Assembly: GCA_005406025.1 (NCBI GenBank)
Contig: BGZK01000543.1
Location: 1 to 64,000, forward strand
Direction of reading: 5' to 3'
DNA from: Eumeta japonica
Lineage: Eukaryota > Arthropoda > Insecta > Lepidoptera > Psychidae
DNA: 64,000 nt
Below the pieces are notes generated by a model that made no database searches, was not told the origin of the DNA, and saw nothing but the letters and a program-made list of their open reading frames with translations. This document shows positions 33,341 through 44,269 of this stretch, in pieces. A program made the position numbers and the translations under genes. How positions within the stretch are numbered: position 1 is the first letter of the stretch; each line of letters starts with the position of its first letter.

Positions 33341-33755
33341 GTTCGATGAATTTAACACTTGTTCGGAAAACAGTTCTTTTTCAGGAAGATTAAGTCGTAA
33401 CTTGAGAGCAGCTTGTTTCGAATGAAATTGTGTACAATCAAAATCAAATATGGTAGTACCATAGACAGAACAAGCAGTAATAAACAAATTTGGAAAACCT
33501 AGAAGTGCACGCCTATATTTTTTTTTATTTTATGTGTATGTACGTATACATTAAGACGACAATATAAAAAAAATAATAGGACTAGTTAAATTACAAAAAT
33601 ATAACGAATTTTAAAAATATCCGAATTTTTAAAAATCTTAAGCACTCATAGCAGAACATTACAGAATGTTATCTTATGTATTGATCTAAAGCACGCCCCG
33701 TACTCCAATCGCAACCGTAAGTTTTGTGATAACAAAAAAATATTTTTTCATTTTA
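33341..33755. other. No gene seen
   Basis: This is AT-rich sequence. The minus ORF at 33236-33487 begins here and runs into the Penelope-associated arm, so it may be a continuation of that relic rather than a gene. Confidence 0.35.
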
Positions 33756-33759
33756 TATA

Positions 33760-33985
33760 ACTTCAAATTAATGTTTTTTTTATCAATATAACTCTAGGTT
33801 AATGGGAAGTACCTATAGATTTAGATACTATATAGATAAAGAAAAAAATCTTTGAAGAATTCTTCATTGTGCATCTGTTTGATTGTCCGTTTGTCCCGGC
33901 AAACGGACAATCAAACAGATGCACAATGAAGTGAACTTATTACCTTTTTCTTTTAGAGGTACGAAACCCAAAAAAATAATAAAAA
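33760..33985. repeat. Dispersed repeat A, copy 2, carrying a long hairpin
   Basis: Landmarks shared with the copies at 1.6 and 58.9 kb are 'ggaagtacctatagattt', the 'gtgcatctgtttg...tccgtttgtc' block, 'gaagtgaactt' and 'gaggtacgaaaccc'. The copy has been modified by an inverted duplication of its middle (see 33862-33931). Confidence 0.5.
33862..33931. repeat. Perfect hairpin, 32-bp arms, 6-base loop
   Basis: The arms 33862-33893 and 33900-33931 are exact reverse complements around 'tcccgg'. They lie within a repeat A copy, whose other copies have this block only once. That points to a local snap-back or template-switch duplication. Confidence 0.92.
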
Positions 33986-34180
33986 CCCCGAGCATGGTGT
34001 TAAAAAATGTTTACCCAAAAAACAAAACAAAGCAAATAAATTGAATCTCATCCAATGAGGTAGAATAGAATTTCAATGGAGACATACACCTAGAAGATGG
34101 ATTAAAGTAATAGTATAACACTATAATTTGTTCATCAATATTACATAAGTACAAAATGGGTTAACATAACGTGCGATGAA

Positions 34181-34420
34181 GGCCTCCAACTCGGGTGTAA
34201 AACAATAAATTGCACGTCAAAATTAGTTATGTACACTTCGGCTTAATACAGCATGATATTTACGGATGCACCACACATACGAGTAGGCCTCCGACTCCGG
34301 CGTAAGACAATAAACTGTACATCAAAATTAGATATGTACACTACGGCTTAATATAGCATGATATTTATGGATGCACCGCACATAGGCCTCCGACTCTGGC
34401 GTAAGACAATAAACTACACT
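34181..34420. repeat. Tandem repeat, units of 105 and 99 bp plus a partial third
   Basis: Units start at 34181, 34286 and 34385 with 'ggcctccaactcggg' or 'ggcctccgactc.gg'. They contain 'gtacact.cggcttaata.ag' and 'catgatattta.ggatgcacc'. The units differ at about 10% of positions. This may be a terminal repeat of a retroelement lying to the right on the minus strand. Confidence 0.85.
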
Positions 34421-34960
34421 GAATAATTTATTACATACTTAACCAAATAACTAACGTGTATTTTCAATTCAGTCAACAGAAATACAGATTTACAATTAAA
34501 ATGCAGACAACAGAAATTACAAAAATTAACTATCTAACGAAATTAACCGGTGAGAAGGCGCGCTATGAGCATTTCGCTCACGCAAAAATTTGTTAGTTTA
34601 TTTCGATTTTAGCGACGCTCGGCCACTATAAGCTTCACAGTACCTTCCGAACTATTCACCATATTAACCACCCTTTTACCTCTTCCTGTTGGGATCTGCT
34701 GAAGATCGTTACCATCATCGCAGCAGCAACGTCCGAAACCAATAGGTTAACGTGTCGTCCGTGGAATAGAGCCAGTGTTTCATTTCACTTAAATTATAAA
34801 TTCATTGGTCGATTCAACCATGGCTAAGATCGAATCCAGTTACTTCTGATTTGAAAAAGATGCTTTTAGCACTTGAAGTACCATCGGTTTAAACTTAGTC
34901 AACTTATCGTATGCCTTTGGTTGATTTTTGAGTCTATGCCCTTTACGGCTTGTGGCCATT
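34421..34960. other. No gene recognised; possible retroelement flank
   Basis: The sequence 34590-34780 is less AT-rich and could be the end of a minus-strand retroelement adjoining the tandem repeat, but I recognise no conserved protein motif. Confidence 0.3.
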
Positions 34961-34964
34961 TCAT

Positions 34965-35990
34965 TCAAATCAAATCAAAATAGCTTTATGCCGTAAGTAA
35001 TAAAAAAATACTTGAAATATATTATTAAAAAAATGTTTTCGACATTAGTATTACTACTCATACCAAAAGCTGATTCACTTTGGTAGAAATAGGCGAGTAA
35101 CTTAAGGCTTGCTCTTTTTTTAGTCATCGATACAAAGTATTGAGTAATTAATAACTTAGTATATCACTTAGAAATAGAAGCGCAATCTGAGAGGCGAATA
35201 TTTCAATCACATGGATTTTCTTCATTGATATAATAATCAGATACCGTACCCTTGCCATATAATTCCTCTTTAATGAAAAGTTTAAATTTATGAAGTGGTA
35301 AATTTTTAATTTCAGCTGGAATCTTATTAAAACGCACACATTGTCCTTTCAGTGACATTATAACTTTGTTGAGTTTGGTTTTATGAGCAGTAACATCGTT
35401 CTTATGTCTAGTATTAATGTTAATCCGGTAACCGAATAGTTCAATTCCAGGGGTTATTTTCCTATTAATATATTTTAGATACGAAATAATAGCCCTTGCC
35501 ATGCAACTTTTTTTAAAATTAATTTTTTTAATTCGTGAAATGGCAAATGTTGACTTTGAGCTGGTACCTTATAAAAGCGCACACATTACCCCTTGGATGA
35601 TTCGTCAGTTTTACGAAGTTAGGTTTTGTGAGCGGTAACGTCATTCTCACGTCTACTGATAATGTTATGGACGGCGTCAATTTTTTGGAACGATTCTATA
35701 TTTCTCTTGACATATACCATATTTTCGTATATGTATCGTGACGTTCAAGTTAAAATACTAATTTCCTTAAAAATTTCTTTGAGAGTTACTGTCGGTCTCA
35801 AATTAAAAATGGCACGAACAGCCCGCTTCTACAGCATAACTTTTATGTAGTATCAGCTGCATGGCCCTGTAAAAAAATCCATAAAAAAGAAGCTAAAATA
35901 AACAAGTCAACTAGTAGTAAATTATCACGGCCTTGCACTGTTCGCTGCACAGTAGTACCGTATGCAATACTTTGCACCTCTTTGACCACC
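34965..35990 (-). pseudogene. LINE 3' end (minus strand) with internal tandem duplication
   Basis: The minus strand ends with the lepidopteran LINE-type tail 'caaatcaaatcaaaatagct'. Its coding part translates to 'NTRHKNDVTAHKTKLNK' followed by 'FNKIPAEIKNLPLHKFKLFI' (ORF 35203-35502). This is the extreme C-terminus typical of these RT ORFs. The block occurs twice in tandem, from about 35248 and from about 35493, period about 245 bp. Related copies are at 47570-48130 and, more degraded, 55930-56480. Confidence 0.7.
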
Positions 35991-37360
35991 GATTAGATTC
36001 AATTATTAAATTATGTAATCAGCGGTTGAAACAGTTATAGTAAAAATTAAGCGTTTGATACAAAAATATACATCAGAATAATAAATTAATGTAATTATTT
36101 GAGGTTTATCCCTAATTTTACTCTAGGGACTAAATTTTTCCTCAAAAAAAAAGAAACTGTTCTCAAATTTTTACAATTTTGTAATGTACACAAAGCACGG
36201 AAATTGGTCTAAAATATTCTACATAAACGTGAATATTTAAGTAGTAGTATTGTATATACTACACTTTTTTCCATAATGAAAGATCTCACTGTTGCATTGA
36301 AAAAGGAAAAAGATCAAAGGCGAAAAATGTATTTGTTTTTCTAATTAGGAATTGCCACCAAAATGATCTATGTTAGCACTGTTTTTCATTAATATGTACA
36401 AAATAAATCATAACGTAAAATAACTGTGTTTATATGAATATAAAATACACTATGAAACACACGGAAAATGGTAACAAAACCAAGTTTTTTTTCAAACAAA
36501 AAACTTTAATTGAAACAAAAACGTTAACTTTTTACTGAGGTCAAGTTTAATTATGATGAGTGCTCATGACGTGCTTCATAAACAAGGCCAGTATTTCACA
36601 GGGTTTACTGGTCAACGTAAATAAATATAATTAAAAAATGACTTTATTAATTTATATAAATTAAATTTATATAATACAAACAAAATATAACGCCGTAAAC
36701 ATTAAAATTTCAGTTGTATTTTACAAAATTTGAGGTTATGCACTTAGCTAAAACAACGCGCACAAGCAGGCGCTTAAACGATTGTGTTAAAGTGGAGTAA
36801 TCAAGGAGTAAGCAGGTGCAATTGAGTGTTTTTTCTTTATCATATAATAATAATTATATTCGATCACCTCTGCTTACTTACGTTCGCAGTCACCCACACT
36901 ATTGACCGTTGGGCAAATAAACATTACTACCTTAATGATATTTGCTGAAGCGGCCGTCTGTTTGTCCTTCTCTGTCGCTCAACAGTTCTATTCCAATTTG
37001 TCTAATATTAGATATGAACACAACTTACGTACGACTGTTTAAATAAGCACTATTTGTCTTATTGTTCGTAAGTTAAGTTCTAATTTAAGATAAAAGATAT
37101 TCTTTTATTCAAAAAAATATAATTTTCTGAAAACGTAGCCTTTTGTGTTATATTTATAATGTTTAGTATTATTATAAGTTCACGCTTGTTTTTCAAAAGG
37201 CTAGGCAGAGACCAGAATTCCATATGATATGGATATTTGAATATCTCTCTTGTTTCATGGACATCCATCAATCGTTTCAAATAAGCTCGTCTGTTCCAGG
37301 TGTTTAAAATTTGGGGCTTTTATAATGTGCCACCGATTGGGTTTGTATTAGATTTTCTAG
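35991..37360. other. No gene seen; AT-rich
   Basis: I recognise no domains, RNA genes or repeats. The minus ORF at 37080-37280 has no supporting features. Confidence 0.4.
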
Positions 37361-37364
37361 GGCA

Positions 37365-37850
37365 ACCCTTGTCGGTCCTTTCGTCACACATATTTGCTCT
37401 TTAAATTTGTTTTGTCAGTCTCCCTTCATTCATCTTTTCCTTATGGGCAAACCGCCATGATGAACCTTTTTCTACCCTAGTCGATACATTTTTTTCAAAG
37501 CACACCGCTCTGACATCTCTATTTCTATACTATTTGTCAAAGACACTCCATACACGTTATGCGGGAATCGTATTCCATCCCACTGTTCTACATTCATTTT
37601 ATTCTGCTATAACCAGCTTTCACTACGCTTCATGAGCGTAAGTACTTTTGTCATGGACACTTTTATTATTTACAATAAACAAAATCTCCATTCAATTTAT
37701 ATTCCGTATTTTTTTTCCAATTTCTCTATCATGTTTGCTACCATTTGTAAGCCAACTATCCAAATACAGAAACTCATTCAGTTGTTCAACTCTCTCACCT
37801 TCTACAAATACATATACCGCATTCAACAGCGCTAGCTATTTATCAAAGTA
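37365..37850 (-). pseudogene. RTE-like LINE RT C-terminal relic (minus strand)
   Basis: Minus-strand translation begins 'EGERVEQLNEFLYLDSWLTN' and 'GSKHDREIGKKIR', matching '.GE.VE.V.EF.YLGS..T..GKH..DI..R'. Later blocks around 37600-37640 and 37440-37520 correspond to 'ESW', 'M...R' and the 'RCLRRCGLK...R' helices. The C-terminal 'LTKQIYRANV' near 37390-37440 completes the order. It is broken by stops and frameshifts. It is the same family type as 22380-23880. Confidence 0.65.
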
Positions 37851-38745
37851 GATATTTATTTGCCGATATTTTAGTGTGTAATCGATAGATTTAGTGTGTA
37901 ACGTAATTATTTTGGCCTCCATGAAATTAGAAATTAAGTTTTTGCCGGAAAACGTGTTATTGAGTGGGGTACAATTGCACGATTTTTGCATTTCGCATAT
38001 TGCACTATGCTATATTTGCAATATAATTGCAAATAAAATAAAAAATACCGAGATACGCTAGTATTAATCATAATTTCGTCGCGCTAACAAGAGTATACCC
38101 TTGTAATGTTATCGTTAAGCTCGGTGTACCCAGGGCTAGGGGCCGAATGACGTCGTACAGCGACCCAGCGCGTAGTTTGGAGTGAGACTCGCGAAAATCG
38201 ATCGTGGACGTTACGTTATAGAAACTGGAATAGACTGTCTGTAATAAAAGCTGCATGTTTCAACGACGATATTATTCGTATTTTGATTTGTAATACCTCA
38301 AAATTAATACCTTTGTTTACCAGTTTGTATGCCGCTCACAATTTATACATTTTGTGACAATTTCGGACGAGAAGTTGTAATGCGACTGTAATAGTGGCAT
38401 AATTTTTTGATTAAAAGTATAACAACTTTTTGAATTTTAAACTCTATTCAAAGCATAAGCCTTAATAAATATTTTAATAACCAGTAATGTGGGAGTCGAA
38501 TTTGCGCACCGAGGGTACCGTTTTCACCATTACGTAATAGGTATATTAGCTAGAAAAAAATATCTTTTAGGGTAAATGCATCTTTAAATTTGTTTCCATA
38601 GTAGGAGGCAATTCAGAAAACTGATGATAATAAAATCGGGAAATACAGTTTAATGTTGTAGATACATATCTATAATCTACATTCAAAATTGAATTACACC
38701 ACTCGATAGCTCTTCTATTGTGTGAGGTGTTCATTTACGGAAATC
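37851..38745. other. No gene seen
   Basis: A GC-richer patch at 38095-38240 with the minus ORF 38068-38256 shows no recognised domain and no second copy in the window. Confidence 0.35.
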
Positions 38746-38752
38746 CATAATA

Positions 38753-39227
38753 GACGCTTGCCTACAACATGCATTAACATGCAGCATGCAACCCACCGCT
38801 GACCCTCGAATCGGCCTCTCCACTACGAATCTCTATCTAAAGAATTGAATATTGATTCGAAAGGATTGACAGATATCGAACAAATGAATATATTACGGGC
38901 TTTAAAAAATAATAAATTAGGCCGATCTCATTTTGCTAAATATTTAATAGGAACCGGCCATAAACTCCATAATAACCACAAGTTTGATATTTTACAAGTA
39001 TGTGAAAAGGATCACGCTTAAATGCTTTGGAACCCTTCGAAATTTTAAAACATAAAGATAATAATAATATGCTCAATGACCAAATTAATAAGATGTTCGA
39101 TATCTGTCAATCCTCTCGAATCAATATTCAATTCTTTGGATATAGATTGGTAGTGGAGAGGCAAATTCGAGGGTCAGCGATGGGTTGTATGCTGCATGTT
39201 AATCTATGTTGCAGACAAGCGTCGACT
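38753..39227 (+). pseudogene. Penelope-like GIY-YIG endonuclease relic between inverted arms
   Basis: The core (38860-39090) translates to 'SHFAKYLIGTGHKLHNNHKF' and, after a one-base shift near 39015, 'GSRLNALEPFEILKHK' then 'NNNMLNDQI'. This is the C-terminal half of a Penelope-type GIY-YIG domain ('FA.HL...GH' ... 'KG..LN.LE..EI'). Its flanks are inverted copies: 38753-38885 against 39093-39227, about 90% identical over about 130 bp. The reverse transcriptase is missing. Confidence 0.6.
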
Positions 39228-39959
39228 CGATAGCTTGATCAAAGAATTCGTGACGTTTAATGAAGGCTGTGAAGCAACGCGCGCAGCGGAGGGACAGTCA
39301 ATATTTTGAGGTCGTTTCTCCGCGTCACGAAATTACTTGTAAGTGTATATTTTGAGTCGAAAAAGCTACGATCTTCATTTAAGTTTCAAACTTCAGCCCT
39401 TGTTAAAATCTATAGATTGTTTATAAAAAAGCACTGATGAAAAAATTTTATGCGAAATATATATAGAGTTACAGTAAAAATCGAAAAAATAATGCAATAT
39501 TGGCCTATAATTATCAAAAAGCCAAATCCAAATATAGAGATCGTATAAGTTAGGAAAGGGACAGTCCAGAGACACCCCTAAAACACTACGTGACTGTCAG
39601 GGACGTAAAAGAGTGAAGGTATCCGAGCTGATCGACGACAGCGCAATCTGTGGCCTGTTGCTACGACGACCGAGGTTCTGCAAGTGGATAATGTAACCGC
39701 TTCTATATCAATACTGGACCAAGGGCGGATGATGAATTTTTGGGACCCGGGGCTAATAATACTTAGGAGCCTACTAATCATTCAGCAAATTGTCATTACG
39801 TCAAAAAACTGTTTTCTATATGATGTACTGGTCGTTAAAAACTAAATTTCTTACGGCGTCCCTTAAAAAGCTTCTTTTTGTTAAAAACACTAGGATTTTT
39901 TTATTTAAAACAACACATGCTTCAGAACGATCTAAGTCGAGTTTTTGTTAAAATCGTGT

Positions 39960-40330
39960 TTTTCTGACGTGATAACGTCTTATAAATCAATGAACGCCGG
40001 CTGCACGCACAAAAAAATCATGACTCATTGTCATGTTTCGCCTGAGCTGAGCGTGCGAGCAAGAGCGCGGAACAAGCGATTAGGAAGCACGATCGGCTTA
40101 AACGTTCGGTTTGTGACGCATCATCTCTCTTCCACCATCCTGAAACATACAAAGTAATGATAATTCTTTTGTATCTCTCATGATGATACAAAATAATGAT
40201 AATTCAGTGATAATAATTCAATTAAATTCATAAAAATATGCAATTTTTCATCAATGTTTTTTTATGACGTTATCACGTAAAATTATTGTTCGTAAACTGA
40301 CTTCACAGGCAACCAATTTTTGAAGTAAAA
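39960..40330 (+). repeat. Dispersed repeat I, copy 1
   Basis: Blocks are 'tgaacgccggctgc', 'actcattgtc', 'cgcctgagc', 'agagcgcggaacaa', 'cacgatcggc' and 'gacgttatcacgtaaaatta' plus 'actgacttcaca'. They match, in the same order, the reverse complement of 52985-53240. The GC-rich part is conspicuous in its AT-rich surroundings. Confidence 0.7.
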
Positions 40331-41940
40331 CTTCTATAGAATCGTTGTGATTTCAAACCGGATGCAACGGAAAAAACGACGTATAAGAGACACAAATACA
40401 AGAATGTGTAGGACAGAGAGAGAAAGCAAATGTCGGTGTGTATGTATATTGCACACTGTTTAATACTTGTTTGTATTTGAGCGTTTAACCTGTGTTAGTA
40501 TATGTGAAAATACGTGAGCTAATATACACTGTATGCGGTTGCGTATTACAGCCTTTTAGTAAGAAGTCAACGTGGTGTGTTATTATTGAAAAGTTTTGGT
40601 GAGTATTTTTATATCTTGTTGTGCTAAATAATAAATTTTATAAGATGCTGAAATGTGTCGTCAATATCGACACAAAAAAATGAAAATAAAATGAAAATTA
40701 AATAACATATGTCAAATAAAATATAAAATAACTTTTAACATTAATCAAAATACTTTTTTTTTTAAACAAATAAATTTTGTAATTATCCTACCCTTGTTAT
40801 ATATATTCATCTCATTCTTTTGTCGATTTACTGAAGTTTCACTTCTATCGTGTGTGAATCGCACACACACTTTTTTTTGGAATTTTTTTTTATTGATCAT
40901 ATGAATACACAACAAAAAAGAAAATGGTGAAAAATTGTTAAAATCTTATGAATCAAAAAGAAACTTCATTATCAGACAACAGTCAAATAGGAATTTCTAG
41001 GAAAGCTGAAGTATCTCGCTTAGATATTTCAAAATCATTTGAAAAAGGATTAAAACAGATTGTAAATGTAAACTCTATCAATTTTTTTATTTTTATGTAA
41101 ATATGAGCTGGATGGAAAAAAATATGAAAACTAGTAAGAAGATACTAATCATCAGGACTGTTTGGAAACCATAACTAACTTGTCAGTTCTGAACGATTTC
41201 AGAACGCTTCAGAGCGAGGCGTGAAATTAGTGCGAGAGTACAATGATTTGTTCAAAAAGTTGAAGAACAGAAGCATTTCATTATTCAAACCTTAGACAAT
41301 TATAAAAGTAAAAAATTTAAAATACGAAAGAAAGCATCATGTGGAAAAAATTTTGAAGTTTTATTTTCTTTTTGGGTTTCTATTCATTTGTGTTTCAGAA
41401 TTACTTAAATGGTAGATAAAATAGTATTTGTTAGGAGAACTATCCAAAAAAAAAACCTGATTTTATGAAGAAATTACTTAGATTGTCTTAAGGCACATAT
41501 TGTTTAGAAAAAAAAACCTAGTGTTTTCTCAAAAAAAAGGAAGCTTCGTGGGGAGCGTCACAAAAAAGTGGGACAATGTGTAAAAAATATTACGTATGGT
41601 ATGTAAAAAAATTGGACAACAAAATATTTTATTTATTTAATATTGCTTCGTGTCTGTGTATACAAACAACAACTATGCGACATTATTGAAAGAAATTGAC
41701 AGGTTACATGCAGTTGTGTTACAAAAATTGTTAAGCAACCTTTCTACATTTTGCAAATTCCTCGTAATAAACGCACACGCACGATCGAAAATACGTCGAC
41801 CGAAAAAAAAAAGCGGTTGGGAATTCCTTGTTCTGTTCGATAAACGCACACACAAGTTGATATTTCAGGATCTTCTTATGATAGATTTTTTTTTTAACTT
41901 TAGATATTTTTTTACTTTATAACAAGTATCGTCTATTGTA
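40331..41940. other. Interior of the hAT candidate; no gene recognised
   Basis: AT-rich sequence with A- and T-runs. The 90-codon ORF at 41650-41922 has a basic centre but no domain I recognise. Confidence 0.35.
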
Positions 41941-42029
41941 TTTAATGGGGGCTGGAGGCCCTTTGTATCCACGGGGCCCTGGGCTGCAGCCCAAAAAGCC
42001 CTTAAGTAGATCCGCCCCTGCGCTGGACT

Positions 42030-44225
42030 GCATAGACATCGATTATGTGCAAACGCCGATTATTATTAAAGACACATTTAGCAGCAGCTAGTGCACGTTT
42101 CACTTCTACATTTATAACAACACGAAATCCGACTACATTCAATAATTGTATATATGATTCGCTCAAAAAATATGTTATTCGTTACGTACACATATTCATG
42201 TAAAATACAAGGCCGCGTCCACAACGCGGCTAAGCTCCGATTTTTCTTTCATTCGGTTTAGGATCCTCGGTCCGAGACCATTTTACACTTGGATGGTGTT
42301 TTTATTTAAATTATTTTTCTTTTTTTTGGATTTGTTCTATAAGCTTACAAAATTTAACGCTAATATAACCTCTAAAATTTTTATTTTTGTGATAACTTCA
42401 CCCGGCCGCCATATTATATTCAAGATTCAGGAAGCTGTTAATGTAAGACGGATAAACAGACAGTGAAGGCTTAGTAATTTAACATTATTTGGCCATGGAA
42501 CACTTACAGTAATCTAATTAGAATACTTTCTTTCCGTCTTAATGTCTTTTAATCCCTCTGATTGGCTTGTCGTCCATCACTGGTCATTTCATGGACTATA
42601 AAACTTAAACACCTTCTAAAAGACAATATTAAATTATATTACAGCTTTTTTTATTCCCTGTTTCTATGAAGAAACCATCTTTCTTATAGGTAATTATAGT
42701 ATTGATGCAGTTTTTCTTCTTGTACAACACAATTATATCTAATTTTGTCCATTCCTTGGGTACGTCCTTATTGAGAACAATGTTCCTAAGCTGGCCATAA
42801 GAAATACTGTTCGAAGCCTACCCACCTAGTTCACTTTATTTCATATTTACTCTGAATCCAGACTGCTTTTGTCTGTTCTTAAAACTTCTATTATTTATAT
42901 CATTGCGAAGCTATAAATTTGTCTATAGTGGTAGGGTTTGGGACAAAAGTAGGCTCCTTCTTTCTTACTTTTTTCTAAGCAAAGTGTATGCACATATTAT
43001 TAATTTTTATACCATATTTCTACCCCTTACAATTTTTAAGTGATCAAGTTATAAAATACTAGTAAAAATAACAAAATATTCACCTGTAAATATCCTTAAG
43101 TTAAAAATATTAAGTAATATTCGAATACTTTACAAATTCTTCGTAATATTTGTTTTTAAATGTCTCGACACTTGTTTGTCTTGTGGCGCCCACGGCATAT
43201 TTTGTAATTAAATCTGTTACAGTATATATCAAACAATAATTAGCTGTGTCTCAAAGGTCAAAATAACAGCAACCACACGACCTATTTCTCATATTTTTTG
43301 CGTCGTATTTAATATTCATGTTTATTTTTTTATGATTTTTTTCTCGCATTTTCAATAATATTTTGTATATCTAAATTAAGTTTGATGTAACATATTGCGA
43401 GTTATCACATTAATTAGAACTTGCAATTAGTATTAAATATCTACATTTTCAATTTTGCTCTTCTTTCAAGCTTCACCGCTGCAATCGGCAAGAGAAAATT
43501 ATTGAGATTTCGTTTGTGTGAATTCCTATATACACTTTGATAGCAATGCAATATTTAACCTGCTTTATAAAATTAACGAAGGCCAACGCATAGCGAGATT
43601 GTTCACGAGTCAGGCAAAATTAAAAAAAATGCCTATTTGCACACAAAAAATTGACGCTCCAAAAAACACCGACGTTATGATTAATGGCACATTATGATTT
43701 ATGACGTGTTATGAGGCGCAAAAAATGTTTGGAACTAGCCTTAAAATAGGCTTGATCTCATCGTTTTTGGCACGTCAAGGGAAACTGGAGTGAATCCTGG
43801 GACACGTCCTATTCAGCCAAATGAACTGCATGTGACAAAGTAATTGATTTCCAAGGTCTTATAAGGCACGAAAACGTCGGTCTGACGGAGTTTTAAGCAA
43901 AGACAACAGTAATTGATTTATTAATCAGGATCCGCGGATTGAGAAAGGATGAATAATAAACACAGAAAAACTGAAGGTGTTTATTCAGTAAAATCGAGAT
44001 ACAGAAATACACTACCGAACTATTTTAACAATTTTAATTGATCACACTCAAGTTGTGAACGCACTGACTGCTAAAGGAAAACTCACATGTCACGCTGAAA
44101 TTTCGGCATGTTATAACCCTTTGGGAAGTGGTATCTCCGAATATAAACAAAATCATAAGTAATTTTGTAAAACAAACAAATCACTTTTGTAGTAATCATA
44201 CAACATTTATCCTAACCTGAAACAT
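42030..44225. other. No gene seen
   Basis: The stretch is AT-rich. Around 42255-42300, 'ggatcctcggtccgagaccat' and 'acacttggatgg' may be a very degraded tail of repeat C. Nothing else is recognised. Confidence 0.35.
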
Positions 44226-44229
44226 TCTA

Positions 44230-44259
44230 ACCAATAGAAATGCGCAAACGGTATAAATA
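44230..44259 (+). promoter_or_regulatory. CCAAT/TATA-like promoter arrangement
   Basis: A 'ccaatag' at 44230 is followed 22 bases on by a perfect TATAAATA (44252-44259). The downstream 300 bases hold no recognised ORF. It could be an LTR or repeat promoter, or chance in AT-rich DNA. Confidence 0.2.
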
Positions 44260-44269
44260 ACCAGCCACA

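Larger units (their letters stand above)
39720..42020. mobile_element. Candidate hAT-type element, about 2.3 kb
   Basis: The left end starts 'caagggcggatgatgaattt' and the right end, on the minus strand, starts 'caggggcggatctacttaag'. These are short inverted termini of the CAGGGGCGGAT type often seen in hAT elements. The flanking octamers are 'tactggac' (39712-39719) and 'cgctggac' (42021-42028). They are identical in the last six positions, compatible with an aged 8-bp target-site duplication. No transposase or BED finger is recognised inside. It contains dispersed repeat I at 39960-40330. Confidence 0.55.

Noticed and set aside
42255..42310. Third tail of repeat C
   Set aside because: Only scattered words ('ggatcctcggtccgag', 'acacttgg') agree; too weak to call without alignment.
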